Below are positions 8,682-17,758 of a stretch of DNA of 64,000 nucleotides, piece by piece. Under the pieces are notes generated by a model that worked only from the letters and a program-made list of their open reading frames with translations, was not told where the DNA came from and ran no database searches. The DNA lies in assembly GCF_900172295.1 (NCBI RefSeq), contig NZ_FWFL01000006.1, positions 62,001 through 126,000 of the forward strand, written 5' to 3'. The stretch is from Roseovarius litorisediminis (GTDB taxonomy: Bacteria > Pseudomonadota > Alphaproteobacteria > Rhodobacterales > Rhodobacteraceae). The translations under genes and the position numbers were made by a program. Each line of letters begins with the position of its first letter. Positions within the stretch are counted from its first letter, which is position 1.

Positions 8682-9586
8682 TTACCTGGCGCGGCTTCCT
8701 CAAACGGTTCCTCAGCGATCCTGTCGCCATCGGCGCCGGGATCGTACTGCTGATCCTTATCCTGATGGCAGTGCTGGCCCCGGTCATCGCCCCACAAAAC
8801 CCCTATGACCTGCTGCAGATTGACATCATGGACAGCGAAATGCCCCCCAGCTGGCAACCCGGCGGTGATCCGCGGTTCCTGTTGGGCACTGACAGTCAGG
8901 GGCGCGGTGTTCTGTCTACCATCATGTATGGCACCGGCATTTCACTGCTGATCGGCATCGGCGCGGTGATCGTGCAGGGTATTCTTGGCGTCACGCTTGG
9001 CCTGTGGGCCGGGTACAGGGGGGGCTGGGTTGACAGTTTTCTGATGCGACTTGCAGACATCCAGATGTCGCTCTCGACGCTGATGATCGCCATCATCGTG
9101 CTGGCGCTGTTTCAGGCCGCGTTCGAGGCCAGCGTTTATGCCGATTACGCGATCATCATGCTAATCCTGATCATCGGCATCGCCGAATGGCCCAAGTTTG
9201 CCCGCACCGTGCGATCCTCGGTTCTGGGTGAGAAAAACAAGGAATATGTCGATGCCGCCCGCGTCATTGGCCTTCCGGCGCGCAAGGTGATGTGGGGCCA
9301 TATCCTGCCCAACGCGCTGACACCGGTGATGGTTATCTCAACCATTCAGGTAGCCGAGGCGATCATGACCGAGGCGGCGCTTTCGTTTCTTGGCCTCGGC
9401 ATGCCGGTTGATCGGCCTTCTCTGGGGTCTCTGATCCGATCCGGCTTTGAATTCGTTTTTTCGGGCAGCTGGTGGATCACCCTCTACCCTGCCCTTGTCC
9501 TGATTGCTCTGATCCTTGCGCTAAACCTGCTGGGCGACTGGCTACGCGATGTGCTCAATCCGAAACTGCGCCGGGGGGATGACTGA
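8678..9586 (+). CDS. ABC transporter permease, DppC/OppC family
   Basis: 302 residues. The N-terminal OppC-type helix contains LSDPVAIGAGIVLLILILMA, then the loop LLGTDSQGRGVLSTIMYGT, which is the DppC signature. The coupling loop is DAARVIGLPARKVMWGHILP and the protein continues EAALSFLGLGMPVDRPSLGS, diagnostic for the family. It pairs with the upstream permease. The stop overlaps the next ATG by one base (TGATG), keeping the operon tightly coupled. Confidence 0.93.
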   Translation: MITWRGFLKRFLSDPVAIGAGIVLLILILMAVLAPVIAPQNPYDLLQIDIMDSEMPPSWQPGGDPRFLLGTDSQGRGVLSTIMYGTGISLLIGIGAVIVQGILGVTLGLWAGYRGGWVDSFLMRLADIQMSLSTLMIAIIVLALFQAAFEASVYADYAIIMLILIIGIAEWPKFARTVRSSVLGEKNKEYVDAARVIGLPARKVMWGHILPNALTPVMVISTIQVAEAIMTEAALSFLGLGMPVDRPSLGSLIRSGFEFVFSGSWWITLYPALVLIALILALNLLGDWLRDVLNPKLRRGDD

Positions 9587-10557
9587 TGGCCATGCTCGAA
9601 GTATCCGACCTGCATGTCGCCTTTCCGCGCGGCAAACGCGGCTGGGTCGAGGCCCTGCGCGGCGTCGACCTGACACTGGAAAAGGGCGAACGCCTTGGCG
9701 TGGTAGGCGAATCCGGCGCCGGCAAGTCGATGCTTGCCTTTGCTATCCTCAACCTGATTGCCGATCCCGGCCGTGTGTCCAAAGGTACGATCCGGTTCGA
9801 GGGGGCCAACCTTCTGGAGATGTCCGAAAGCGAAATTCGCAGGATCCGGGGCAACCGTATTTCGATGATCTTTCAGGATCCGATGGTCACGCTCAATCCG
9901 GTGCTCAGCATCGGGACGCAGATGGTGGAAACCCTCAAGGCACACCGCAAGATCAGCACCGCCGAAGCCCGCAGACTGTCTATCGACAAGCTGAAAGAGG
10001 TGGCGATCCCCTCGGCCGAAACCCGGCTTGATGCCTACCCACACGAACTCAGCGGTGGCCTGCGCCAGCGCGTGGTCATCGCCATCGCCCTGCTGACCGA
10101 CCCCGAGATCATCATCGCGGACGAACCGACAACAGCACTGGATGTCACCATTCAAGCCGAGATCATGGCACTGATCCTCAAGCTTTGCCGCGAAAAGGAT
10201 GTCGCCCTGATCCTGATCACCCACGATCTGGGTGTCGTCGCCGAAGTCACTGAACGGCTGATGATCATGTACGCAGGCAAATGTGTTGAAACCGGCCCCA
10301 CCCGGCAGATCATCGACGCCCCGCGCCACCCTTACGCCAGCGGCCTGCTCAAGGCGCTGCCGCAAAACGCCGAGCGCGGCTCGCGGCTTTATCAGATACC
10401 CGGCTCGATGCCGCCTATCACGGCCCTGCCCAACGGCTGCTCGTATCACCCGCGCTGCGAGTTTGCCAGCGAGCGGTGCCACGCAGCAGCCCCCGCTCTG
10501 GTGAACGGGGTCGCCTGCTACAATCCGCTCAAGGCCAAAGCCGAGGCCACATCATGA
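9586..10557 (+). CDS. ABC transporter ATP-binding protein, DppD/OppD family
   Basis: 323 residues. Walker A is GESGAGKS near residue 43, the signature motif is LSGGLRQRV and Walker B is [12 protein letters not shown], with the switch histidine in [11 protein letters not shown]. The C-terminal oligopeptide-transporter extension carries three cysteines ([16 protein letters not shown]). In related proteins this block binds an iron-sulfur cluster when four cysteines are present; the fourth may be the one in GVACYNPL. One of two ATPases energising the importer. It overlaps the next gene through ATGA at 10554. Confidence 0.93.
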   Translation: MAMLEVSDLHVAFPRGKRGWVEALRGVDLTLEKGERLGVVGESGAGKSMLAFAILNLIADPGRVSKGTIRFEGANLLEMSESEIRRIRGNRISMIFQDPMVTLNPVLSIGTQMVETLKAHRKISTAEARRLSIDKLKEVAIPSAETRLDAYPHELSGGLRQRVVIAIALLTDPEIIIADEPTTALDVTIQAEIMALILKLCREKDVALILITHDLGVVAEVTERLMIMYAGKCVETGPTRQIIDAPRHPYASGLLKALPQNAERGSRLYQIPGSMPPITALPNGCSYHPRCEFASERCHAAAPALVNGVACYNPLKAKAEATS

Positions 10558-11522
10558 CCCAGCCCATCATCGAAACCAAGGGCGTAGACATGCGCTTTGC
10601 CCTGCCCACCCACTTTCTCAGCCGCGAAAAGCCGATGCTGCATGCACTGACAAACGTCAATGTGTCGATCGAGGCCGGCGAAAGCTTTTGCGTGGTGGGC
10701 GAATCCGGTTGCGGCAAAACCACCCTTGGCCGCGCCATCATGGGGCTGAACACCCCCTCGGCGGGCGAGATTTATTTCAATGGCCAGCGTATTGACCAGA
10801 TGGACGAGGACACCCGCAAGCCGATCCGCCGTGACATGCAGATGGTGTTTCAGAACCCCTACGCCTCGCTTAATCCGCGCCGCAACGTATTTGAAACCCT
10901 GGCTGAACCGATCCGCCACCTGATGCCCGAAAAATCCGAGCCCGATGTGCGCCAGCAGGTCGAGGACGTGCTTGAGGCCACCGGCTGTGATCAAAGCTGG
11001 CAACGCAAGCTGCCGCACGAGTTTTCAGGCGGCCAGCGTCAGCGCATCGCAATCGCCCGCGCGCTTGTCACCAACCCTGCCTTTATCGTTGCCGATGAAC
11101 CGATCTCGGCTTTGGATGTGTCCATTCAGGCGCAGATCCTCAACCTGCTGACCGACCTGCAGGCGGATCGGGGGCTGACCTATCTTTTCATCACCCACGA
11201 TCTATCGGTCGTCGAACATTTCGGCACCCGCGTGGCGGTGATGTATCTGGGTCAGGTGATGGAACTGGCGACGGCCGAAACCATCTTTGCCACCCCCAAA
11301 CATCCCTATACGCAATTGTTGCTGGACGCGATTCCGAAACTGGCAGGTGGCTCTTTCGACAAGCCCCGTCAACCGGGTGAACTGCCCGATCCGGTCAACC
11401 TGCCCAAGGGCTGCCCCTTTGCACCGCGCTGCGCCAAGGTACAGAATCGCTGCCTTGCCGAGCGTCCCAAACTGCGCACCCTGCCAAACGGAACCCAGGC
11501 CGCCTGCCACTACGCCGAATAG
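10554..11522 (+). CDS. ABC transporter ATP-binding protein, DppF/OppF family
   Basis: 322 residues from the ATG at 10554, which overlaps the previous stop; an upstream in-frame start would lie inside the preceding gene. Walker A is GESGCGKTT, the signature motif is FSGGQRQRIAIARAL, Walker B is FIVADEPISALD and the switch region is LFITHDLSVVEH. The C-terminal extension has cysteines in KGCPFAPRCAKVQNRC, as in its partner. Last gene of the five-gene importer operon. The ligand is unknown; no peptidase or catabolic gene accompanies it. Confidence 0.93.
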   Translation: MTQPIIETKGVDMRFALPTHFLSREKPMLHALTNVNVSIEAGESFCVVGESGCGKTTLGRAIMGLNTPSAGEIYFNGQRIDQMDEDTRKPIRRDMQMVFQNPYASLNPRRNVFETLAEPIRHLMPEKSEPDVRQQVEDVLEATGCDQSWQRKLPHEFSGGQRQRIAIARALVTNPAFIVADEPISALDVSIQAQILNLLTDLQADRGLTYLFITHDLSVVEHFGTRVAVMYLGQVMELATAETIFATPKHPYTQLLLDAIPKLAGGSFDKPRQPGELPDPVNLPKGCPFAPRCAKVQNRCLAERPKLRTLPNGTQAACHYAE

Positions 11523-11595
11523 GCCCACGCCTCGGCACAGCGGGTTCTTCTTGCTACCAATATCCTGGGAGAAGCCCCGGATATCATCCGGAACG

Positions 11596-11610
11596 GGGGC
11601 ACCGCCCCCC
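11596..11610 (+). terminator. GC hairpin after the peptide-type ABC operon
   Basis: GGGGGC and GCCCCC are inverted around ACC at 11596-11610, in the convergent gap between the importer operon and modC. There is no U-run, so function as a terminator is uncertain. No gene is seen in the rest of this 188-base gap. Confidence 0.3.
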
Positions 11611-11710
11611 TGAAAGCTTGGGAATACCTCGGACCGATGTTCGGTTCCTTAAAGTTTCCCCTCAGAAACCCTACAGACCTTACATTCGCATCGCCGAAAA
11701 TCAAAAGCCG

Positions 11711-12811
11711 TCAAAAACCCCGGCTGACACCGATACTGCCCCGTGGCACCGCCGTTGCCTTGAGGATCGCAAAGCAATCTTTACCGGGCTTCAGATCCAT
11801 TTCCGCCGCCGCCCGTGCGGTGATCCGTGCCAGCAAACGGTCTTTTCCGGCGCGCAGGCCAATGGCCACCCCCGGGCCGCCACCCTTGTGGATCGCTTCA
11901 ACCTTAACCGGCAGAATATTGCGCGATGAAAGCCCGGCAGGTAATTGATTTGAAAGGATGATATCCTGTGCCAGCACCCTGATCCGAAGCCAGGCGCCAA
12001 GCTTGGCCGTCACCCCCGGCAACAGCAATTCGCCACCGCTGATTGCCAACCGGCATAGCCCGTCTGCCCCATGTTCAACGACTTGTGCCGGCAAGATTGC
12101 CCCGGCCTCGCGCACACCCACAAACGGCAGGGCGGCCGGGTCGCTTAAAACATCCTCGGCCGAGCCGGCGCAGACCACCTTTCCATCCTGCATAACCACC
12201 AGATCATCCGCCAGCCGCGCTACCTCGGCCAGCGAATGGCTGACATAGATGATCGGCATCCCGGCTTCATCCCGCAGCCGTTCCAGATAAGGGAATATTT
12301 CCTCTTTTCTGGGTTCATCCAGCGCGGCAAGTGGTTCATCCATCAGCAATAAATGCGGTTTAGACAGTAACGCGCGCGCCAATGCCACCCGTTGTTTTTC
12401 GCCACCGGACAGGGTGCCGGGGCGTCTTTCCAACAGGGATTGCAACCCCAGCATTTCGACCACCTGCCGCATTTCCTCCGGTCCCGGCGCAGGGTCGGCA
12501 AAGCGCATGCCAAATCGGATATTGCCCTCAACTGTCAGATGCGGAAATAACCGCCCATCCTGAAACACATAGCCGATCCGCCGTTCCTGCGGTGCCAGAT
12601 TGACGCCGGAGGCAACGTCGAACAACGTCTTGCCCTTTAACGAAACACGCCCTGAATCGGGGGTAAATAACCCTGCTATAGCATTGATAGTACTTGTCTT
12701 TCCAGATCCGGACGGGCCAAACAGGGCCGTAACACCAAGACCAGCCTCAAACGCCAGATCCAGCGTCAGCGCGTCAAACCGATGCGTGATCTGCACCTGC
12801 AGGCTGCTCAT
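11711..12811 (-). CDS. modC: Molybdate ABC transporter ATP-binding protein ModC
   Basis: 366 residues, standard for ModC. Walker A is GPSGSGKTS near residue 33, the Q-loop is YVFQDGRLFPHLTV, the signature motif is LSGGEKQRVALARAL, Walker B is LLLMDEPLAALD and the switch is IYVSHS. The C-terminal third (about 290-360) is a MOP/TOBE domain with SSRNILPVKVEAIHKG, which in ModC binds molybdate or tungstate. It powers the ModAB importer. Its start overlaps the modB stop by four bases, so the order modA-modB-modC is one coupled operon. Xanthine dehydrogenase, encoded 35 kb away in this window, is an obvious consumer of the molybdenum cofactor. Confidence 0.95.
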   Translation of the reverse strand: MSSLQVQITHRFDALTLDLAFEAGLGVTALFGPSGSGKTSTINAIAGLFTPDSGRVSLKGKTLFDVASGVNLAPQERRIGYVFQDGRLFPHLTVEGNIRFGMRFADPAPGPEEMRQVVEMLGLQSLLERRPGTLSGGEKQRVALARALLSKPHLLLMDEPLAALDEPRKEEIFPYLERLRDEAGMPIIYVSHSLAEVARLADDLVVMQDGKVVCAGSAEDVLSDPAALPFVGVREAGAILPAQVVEHGADGLCRLAISGGELLLPGVTAKLGAWLRIRVLAQDIILSNQLPAGLSSRNILPVKVEAIHKGGGPGVAIGLRAGKDRLLARITARAAAEMDLKPGKDCFAILKATAVPRGSIGVSRGF

Positions 12812-13497
12812 CCCCGGCCAATCCTTTCAGCAACCTTGCGCGCCAGCCATTCCGATACCAGCACCGCCCCGAGTGCCACCACCAGCGACAACCCCACCAG
12901 ACGCAGCGCGCTGGCTTCACCTCCGGGAACCTGAAGGAAAGCATAGATCGCCGATGGCAGGGTCTGGGTCTGCCCCGGGATATTGGCAACAAAGGTGATT
13001 GTGGCGCCGAATTCACCCATCGCCTTGGCAAAGCCCAGCACCGCCCCCGCCAGAATCCCCGGCGCGATAAGTGGCAACGTCACAAGGATAAATCCCGCGA
13101 CCCGCCCCGCGCCCAAGGTGGCCGCCGCCTGCTCCAGCTTGGGGTCCACCGCCTCGATTGCCAGCCTGATGGCCCGCACCATCAGGGGAAATCCCATGAT
13201 CGCAGCGGCCAGCGCCGCCCCCGTCCAGCGAAACGCCAGCACGATGCCCAGATCGGCCAGAAACCCACCCACAGCCCCGTTGCGCCCAAAGACGATCAGC
13301 AGCAGGTACCCGGTGACCACCGGCGGCAGGACCAGCGGCAGATGCACCAGCGCACTGAGCAGGGCCTTGCCACGAAACTCGCGCCGGGCCAGCAGCCACG
13401 CCACGGCCAGTGCGAGCGGCAGGCTGAGCAGGACCGCCCACACCGATACTTTCAACGACAAGGCCAGCGCCGCCCATTCTTCGGCGTGCAGGGTCAT
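12808..13497 (-). CDS. modB: Molybdate ABC transporter permease ModB
   Basis: 229 residues, five to six membrane helices, normal ModB length. Family marks are LPLVLPPVVTGYLLL, the coupling loop EQAAATLGAGRVAGFILVTL and GEFGATITFVANIPGQTQTL, the last being highly diagnostic for ModB. It forms the homodimeric inner-membrane molybdate channel. Four-base overlaps with both modA upstream and modC downstream indicate translational coupling. Confidence 0.95.
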   Translation of the reverse strand: MTLHAEEWAALALSLKVSVWAVLLSLPLALAVAWLLARREFRGKALLSALVHLPLVLPPVVTGYLLLIVFGRNGAVGGFLADLGIVLAFRWTGAALAAAIMGFPLMVRAIRLAIEAVDPKLEQAAATLGAGRVAGFILVTLPLIAPGILAGAVLGFAKAMGEFGATITFVANIPGQTQTLPSAIYAFLQVPGGEASALRLVGLSLVVALGAVLVSEWLARKVAERIGRG

Positions 13498-14240
13498 GAC
13501 GGGGGCCTCAGAGGGATAAAGCCGTGATTGCGAAAAATCTCTGCGACAGGTTCGGATGTCATGAACCCGATAAATGCAGCTGCTGCCAGGGCATTCCCCT
13601 CCTTGACCGGGGCCACAGGATAAATGATCGGATCATGTTGATCCCCGGGGATTTCAAGAACCACCGCCACCCCCGGATCAGCCAGCGCATCCGAGGCATA
13701 GACCACCCCCAAAGGTGCCTCGCCCCGCGATACCAGCGCCAGCGCCGCGCGCACGTTTTCGGTCTCGGCCAGATGTCCGGCCAGATCCTCCCACAGCCCG
13801 GTGCGTTCAAGCCATTGGCGTCCATAAATCCCGGCCGGCACGCCATTTGTCTGTCCGATGGCCAGTCGTCCTTCGCCCAGCCGTGCCACCACGTCGGTGA
13901 CAGGCGGCGCGCCGGAAGGGCCAATCAGAACCAGATTATTCCCAAGCAAATCCATTCGCTTGTCTGGCACAATTGTCTCTTTAGACTGCAGCCAATCCAT
14001 CCAGGCGACATTGGCCAGCACAACCACGTCCGCAGGCGCCCCCGCGGCCACCTGCCGTGCCACAAGGCCCGAACCGCCATAAGATATCACCACCTGACCC
14101 GGATAGGTTTCGGCCACCTTGTCGAGCGCCTCTTTTAACGAGGCGGCGGCGAACACCCTCACTGACGCGTCTGCCAACCCCATAACAGGGCATAACATTA
14201 GCGCGCAAACTGTTGTGAAAAGGCGAAAAACAGATGGCAT
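13494..14240 (-). CDS. modA: Molybdate-binding periplasmic protein ModA
   Basis: 248 residues with a signal peptide MPSVFRLFTTVCALMLCPVM and cleavage after GLA near residue 24. The mature start VRVFAAASLKEALDKVAETY is the ModA oxyanion-binding N-terminus, and ISYGGSGLVARQVAAGAPAD supplies further ligand contacts. Later VYASDAL and IIYPVAPVKEG match the ModA C-terminal lobe. First gene of modABC, divergent from a Nudix gene. No modE-like regulator is nearby. A ModE-box search of 14241-14370 would show whether molybdate represses the operon directly. Confidence 0.95.
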   Translation of the reverse strand: MPSVFRLFTTVCALMLCPVMGLADASVRVFAAASLKEALDKVAETYPGQVVISYGGSGLVARQVAAGAPADVVVLANVAWMDWLQSKETIVPDKRMDLLGNNLVLIGPSGAPPVTDVVARLGEGRLAIGQTNGVPAGIYGRQWLERTGLWEDLAGHLAETENVRAALALVSRGEAPLGVVYASDALADPGVAVVLEIPGDQHDPIIYPVAPVKEGNALAAAAFIGFMTSEPVAEIFRNHGFIPLRPPS

Positions 14241-14370
14241 CGGCGCAAGTATTTCCCAAGCCCGGCGTCAGCGCAAGCGGCAGATTTACCCTGCAATTGC
14301 ATGAATAGACTGGAAATAACATCCGAGTATTGATTATATTAGGCTGAAAAACTAATTCGGTAGAGCAGCG

Positions 14371-14868
14371 ATGGCTGGCGGGAAGGACCCGATGAGCCTA
14401 CAATCCATATCACAAGCGCCGATTTCTCTGCGCTCCGCCGCGAAAAGCGACGTGCGTACACAATTTGCCGCCGTTTGCTATCGGATCGTCAAGGGCAAGC
14501 CCGAGATTCTGATGGTCACAAGCCGCAGAGCAGGCCGCTGGATCATCCCGAAAGGCTGGCCCATGGATGGCAAGACACCAGCCGAATCGGCGCTGATTGA
14601 AGCCTGGGAAGAGGCTGGTGTGCGTGGCGACGCGCATAACCGTTGCCTGGGTCTTTATTCATATCGCAAATCGATTGGCCCGGAACGCGGTCTGCCCTGT
14701 GTGGCCATGGTCTATGCCATCAAGGTCAAATCACTTGCCGTTAAATTCCCCGAAAAAGGACAGCGCCGCCGGAAATGGATGCGCCCTGCCAAGGCGGCGC
14801 AAAAGGTCGACGAACCCGAGCTTTCCAATATCCTGAAGTATTTCGACCCTGATATGCTGAAGATTTAG
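14371..14868 (+). CDS. Nudix hydrolase with an atypical Nudix box
   Basis: 165 residues; the ATG at 14392 could also serve as start. The fold core is TQFAAVCYRIVKGKPEILMV, then WIIPKGWPMDGK, then the Nudix helix ending EAWEEAGV. Against the pattern G-x5-E-x7-R-E-U-x-E-E-x-G-U, the metal-binding glutamates EAWEE are kept, but the first E is K and the R before the core E is I. Relatives in alphaproteobacteria with PKGWP act on diphosphoinositol or dinucleoside polyphosphates; the substrate here is unknown. It is divergent from modA and followed by DUF1178 and SDR genes in the same direction. Confidence 0.85.
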   Translation: MAGGKDPMSLQSISQAPISLRSAAKSDVRTQFAAVCYRIVKGKPEILMVTSRRAGRWIIPKGWPMDGKTPAESALIEAWEEAGVRGDAHNRCLGLYSYRKSIGPERGLPCVAMVYAIKVKSLAVKFPEKGQRRRKWMRPAKAAQKVDEPELSNILKYFDPDMLKI

Positions 14869-14939
14869 TCGCAGTATCCGCTTCTTGATTTTTGGGGATT
14901 ATAAGTGGATTATCCGACTGGTTTAGATTGGAACGGATG

Positions 14940-15374
14940 ATGATAAAACTGTCCCTGAAGTGCGCCGAGGATCACCAGTTTGACAGCTGGTTTCAATCCA
15001 CTGAAGCTTTTGGCAAACTGAAGGGTGCGGGCCTGGTCACCTGTGCCATTTGCGGATCGGACAAAGTGGACAAGGCCATAATGGCACCGCGCATCCGCGA
15101 CAGCCGCTCAAAAGCGGTAAAACCAGCTTCAGGTGAGCTGAGTACACCAGCCAATCCCGCCGAACAGGCCATAGCCGAGCTGAAAAGGCAGATTGAGCAG
15201 AACTCGGAATATGTCGGTTTGAATTTTGCGGCTGAAGCCCGCGACATGTATGAAGGTACGACACCTGCGCGCTCTATCTACGGCGAAGCCAAACCCGATG
15301 AGGCACGCAAACTGATCGAAGATGGCGTGCCCGTCACCCCCCTGCCCTTCAGATCCGGTCAGAAGTCGAACTGA
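14940..15374 (+). CDS. DUF1178 family protein
   Basis: 144 residues from the second of two adjacent ATGs; an upstream in-frame start at 14892 lacks family similarity. The start MIKLSLKCAEDHQFDSWFQS is typical of DUF1178, and VTCAICGSDKVDKAIMAPRI supplies a CxxC pair that, with the earlier CAEDH, looks like a small zinc ribbon. The central region is polar and Pro/Ala-rich. No function is established for the family. It sits 72 bases after the Nudix gene and 18 bases before the SDR gene, so the three may be cotranscribed. Confidence 0.85.
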   Translation: MIKLSLKCAEDHQFDSWFQSTEAFGKLKGAGLVTCAICGSDKVDKAIMAPRIRDSRSKAVKPASGELSTPANPAEQAIAELKRQIEQNSEYVGLNFAAEARDMYEGTTPARSIYGEAKPDEARKLIEDGVPVTPLPFRSGQKSN

Positions 15375-15392
15375 CACCAAAAGGAATCCCTC

Positions 15393-16037
15393 ATGCATAT
15401 TGTCATCACCGGTGCGACACGTGGCATCGGACAGGCGCTTGCGGCGCGGTATTCGGCCGCCGGACATCAGGTTACCGGCACAGCCCGCGCACCGGGCGCA
15501 CAAGCCCGGCTTGATGTCACCGATCCTGAAAGCCATGCCGCGTTGGCCCATCAACTGGATGGTCAGCCTGTTGATCTGCTGGTCTGCAATGCCGGCGTCT
15601 ATCTTGATAAGCACGAAAACCTAGCCGATGGCTATCCGGTGCCCATGTGGGCCGACACGTTTGCGACCAATGTCACCGGTGTTTTTCTGACCGTCCAGTC
15701 CTTGCTTCCGAACCTGCAACTTGCCGGTACAGCAAAAATTGCGATCATATCCAGCCAGATGGCCAGCCAGACCCACGCACCCGGCGGCAGTTACATCTAC
15801 CGGGCCTCCAAGGCCGCGGCTCTTAATCTGGGGCGCAATCTGGCCACCGACCTCAAGGTGCTGAATATTGCCGTGGGCATCTATCACCCCGGCTGGGTCC
15901 GAACCGACATGGGTGGCGAATCAGCGGCAATCAGCGTGGAACAGTCTGCTGACGGGCTGATCGCCCGGTTTAACGAACTCTCAAATAAAACCACAGGTTG
16001 TTTTGTAACATTCGAAGGTTGCGACCATCCGTTCTAA
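15393..16037 (+). CDS. Short-chain dehydrogenase/reductase (SDR), small
   Basis: 214 residues, shorter than the typical 250. The cofactor motif is ITGATRGIG at the N-terminus, VDLLVCNAG is the structural NAG motif, ISSQMAS carries the catalytic Ser and YIYRASKAA the Tyr and Lys of YxxxK. VGIYHPGWVRTDMGG closes the substrate pocket. It resembles C-factor-like SDRs, which lack a long C-terminus. NAD(P)-dependent reduction of an unidentified carbonyl compound is expected. It follows DUF1178 by 18 bases, with AAAAGGAA before its ATG, so it is likely the last gene of that operon. Confidence 0.88.
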   Translation: MHIVITGATRGIGQALAARYSAAGHQVTGTARAPGAQARLDVTDPESHAALAHQLDGQPVDLLVCNAGVYLDKHENLADGYPVPMWADTFATNVTGVFLTVQSLLPNLQLAGTAKIAIISSQMASQTHAPGGSYIYRASKAAALNLGRNLATDLKVLNIAVGIYHPGWVRTDMGGESAAISVEQSADGLIARFNELSNKTTGCFVTFEGCDHPF

Positions 16038-16135
16038 GCCCTAAAAAATAAGGGTAAACTCCCATTTTTTGGTAGAACAGACTGTTTCGCAATCAGGCGT
16101 AGATCACATCCACGTGAGTCGTGTAAAAAGGTCTT

Positions 16136-16211
16136 GGGGGTGCCGCGTTGTCCCGTCGTTTACGAGTGTCCACGTCCCCGGATTTTATGTTTTAGTGTTT
16201 TGCGGCACCCC
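16136..16211 (+). ncRNA. Candidate small RNA or leader element closed by an 11-bp stem
   Basis: GGGGGTGCCGC and its exact inverted copy enclose 54 bases; flanking CTTGG and CCAAG could extend the pairing with bulges. The transcript end would be the terminator 116 bases downstream. Only the pairing is seen. Transcription and function are inferred, and conservation in relatives is not known to me. Confidence 0.3.
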
Positions 16212-16326
16212 CACCAAGTACTGTTATGTAACGAGTTTGAATTACAAGGCTGCGGATACAATCAAGCGTTTTTGGTAATTATAACCGTTCGTTTGGAAAC
16301 AATTGATCGCAGCGTAGCAAATTTCA

Positions 16327-16361
16327 GGCACCCGCCGGTCAAGACGGCGGGTGCCTTTTTT
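16327..16361 (+). terminator. Strong intrinsic terminator upstream of lysC
   Basis: GGCACCCGCCG pairs perfectly with CGGCGGGTGCC (11 bp) around GTCAAGA and is followed by TTTTTT. This is one of the best terminator shapes in the window. It lies in the lysC upstream region rather than directly after a coding gene. Confidence 0.9.
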
Positions 16362-16455
16362 CCTAACACCACGTTTCCTGCGACAGCAATGTCATCTTGC
16401 CCTTTGCCGTATCGCCGCGTAAACCGCGCGCAAACTGACGCAGTGGGACAAAGAC

Positions 16456-17694
16456 ATGCCCGTTCTTGTGATGAAATTCGGTGGCACATCTGTCGCCACG
16501 CTTGACCGTATCCGCCGCGCCGCCAAGCGCGTGGGCGTTGAAGTGGCCAAAGGCTATGACGTGATTGTCATCGTTTCGGCCATGTCCGGCAAAACCAACG
16601 AACTGGTCGGCTGGGTCAATGAAACCTCGCCGCTGTTCGACGCACGCGAATATGATGCGGTTGTCAGTTCGGGCGAAAACGTCACCGCCGGTCTGATGGC
16701 GCTAACGCTGCAGGAAATGGATGTTCCCGCGCGCAGCTGGCAAGGTTGGCAGGTGCCCGTCAAAACCACATCTGCCCATGCCAGTGCCCGTATTGAAGAT
16801 ATTCCGCCCGAAAATATCCGCACCAAATTCGCCGAAGGCATGAAAGTGGCTGTTGTCGCGGGCTTTCAGGGCGTCAGCCCCGAAGGCCGGATAACAACAC
16901 TGGGCCGGGGCGGGAGTGACACCACCGCCGTGGCCTTTGCCGCCGCGTTCGAGGCCGAGCGTTGTGACATCTATACCGATGTGGATGGGGTTTACACCAC
17001 CGACCCGCGGATCACGGACAAAGCCCGCAAGCTGGACAAGATCGCGTTCGAGGAAATGCTGGAACTGGCTTCGCTTGGCGCCAAGGTGCTGCAGACACGC
17101 TCGGTTGAACTTGCCATGCGCTATAACGTGAAATTGCGGGTTCTCAGCAGTTTCGAGGAACAATCAGACGACGCAGGAACCCTTGTCTGCGCCGAGGAGG
17201 AAATCATGGAATCAAATGTCGTAAGTGGCATCGCCTATTCGCGTGACGAGGCAAAGATGACCCTCATCTCGGTCGCCGACCGCCCCGGTATTGCCGCTGC
17301 CATCTTTGGCCCGCTGTCCGAGGCTGGCGTGAACGTGGACATGATCATTCAGAACATCTCGGAAGAGGGTCGTACCGACATGACCTTTTCGTGCCCCACC
17401 GATCAGGTGAAACGCGCTGAAAAGGCCCTGTCCGACGCCAAGGAACGCGGTGAAATCAACTATCACGATCTGATCGCAGACACCGGCGTCGCCAAGGTTT
17501 CGGCAGTGGGCATCGGTATGCGCAGCCAGTCCGGCGTGGCCGCCAAGATGTTCAAAACGCTTTCCGATGAAGGTGTGAACATAAAGGTCATTGCGACATC
17601 AGAGATCAAGATTTCTGTGCTGATTGACCGGAAATACATGGAACTTGCCGTCCAAGCCCTGCATGATGCGTTCGAATTGGACAAAGCGACCTGA
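16456..17694 (+). CDS. lysC: Aspartate kinase LysC
   Basis: 412 residues, the size of single-function LysC. The kinase domain opens VLVMKFGGTSVA, with IVIVSAMSGKTNELV and TLGRGGSDTTAVAFA around the active site and CDIYTDVDGVYTTDPR for aspartate/ATP contacts. Two ACT domains follow from about residue 265 (ISVADRPGIAAAIFGPL, then VGIGMRSQSGVAAKMF), which normally bind lysine and threonine for feedback control. It makes aspartyl phosphate for lysine, threonine and methionine synthesis. A terminator and possible leader RNA lie upstream. ptsP follows 64 bases downstream, an order also seen in other alphaproteobacteria. Confidence 0.96.
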   Translation: MPVLVMKFGGTSVATLDRIRRAAKRVGVEVAKGYDVIVIVSAMSGKTNELVGWVNETSPLFDAREYDAVVSSGENVTAGLMALTLQEMDVPARSWQGWQVPVKTTSAHASARIEDIPPENIRTKFAEGMKVAVVAGFQGVSPEGRITTLGRGGSDTTAVAFAAAFEAERCDIYTDVDGVYTTDPRITDKARKLDKIAFEEMLELASLGAKVLQTRSVELAMRYNVKLRVLSSFEEQSDDAGTLVCAEEEIMESNVVSGIAYSRDEAKMTLISVADRPGIAAAIFGPLSEAGVNVDMIIQNISEEGRTDMTFSCPTDQVKRAEKALSDAKERGEINYHDLIADTGVAKVSAVGIGMRSQSGVAAKMFKTLSDEGVNIKVIATSEIKISVLIDRKYMELAVQALHDAFELDKAT

Positions 17695-17758
17695 CCCTGA
17701 CCTTGCATGTTGCTAGGTTTTTGCAGGTCGCTGAACACACAGGGCCCAGGCATCGTCA

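Larger units (their letters stand above)
16038..16455 (+). other. 418-base non-coding region upstream of lysC with structured RNA signals
   Basis: No supported gene. It holds two large inverted repeats: GGGGGTGCCGC (16136-16146) with GCGGCACCCCC (16201-16211), and a perfect intrinsic terminator at 16327-16361. The middle part is AT-rich. The terminator is 290 bases past the SDR stop and 95 before lysC, so it ends either a small RNA encoded in the gap or an attenuated lysC leader. No 6S, SRP, RNase P or tmRNA signature was recognised. Confidence 0.6.

Noticed and set aside
9484..10482. 332-residue minus-strand open frame
   Set aside because: Antisense to the DppD-like ATPase, whose Walker motifs leave no doubt about the coding strand.
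16100..16330. tmRNA, 6S, SRP or RNase P RNA in the lysC upstream gap
   Set aside because: None of the conserved core sequences that I know was present.
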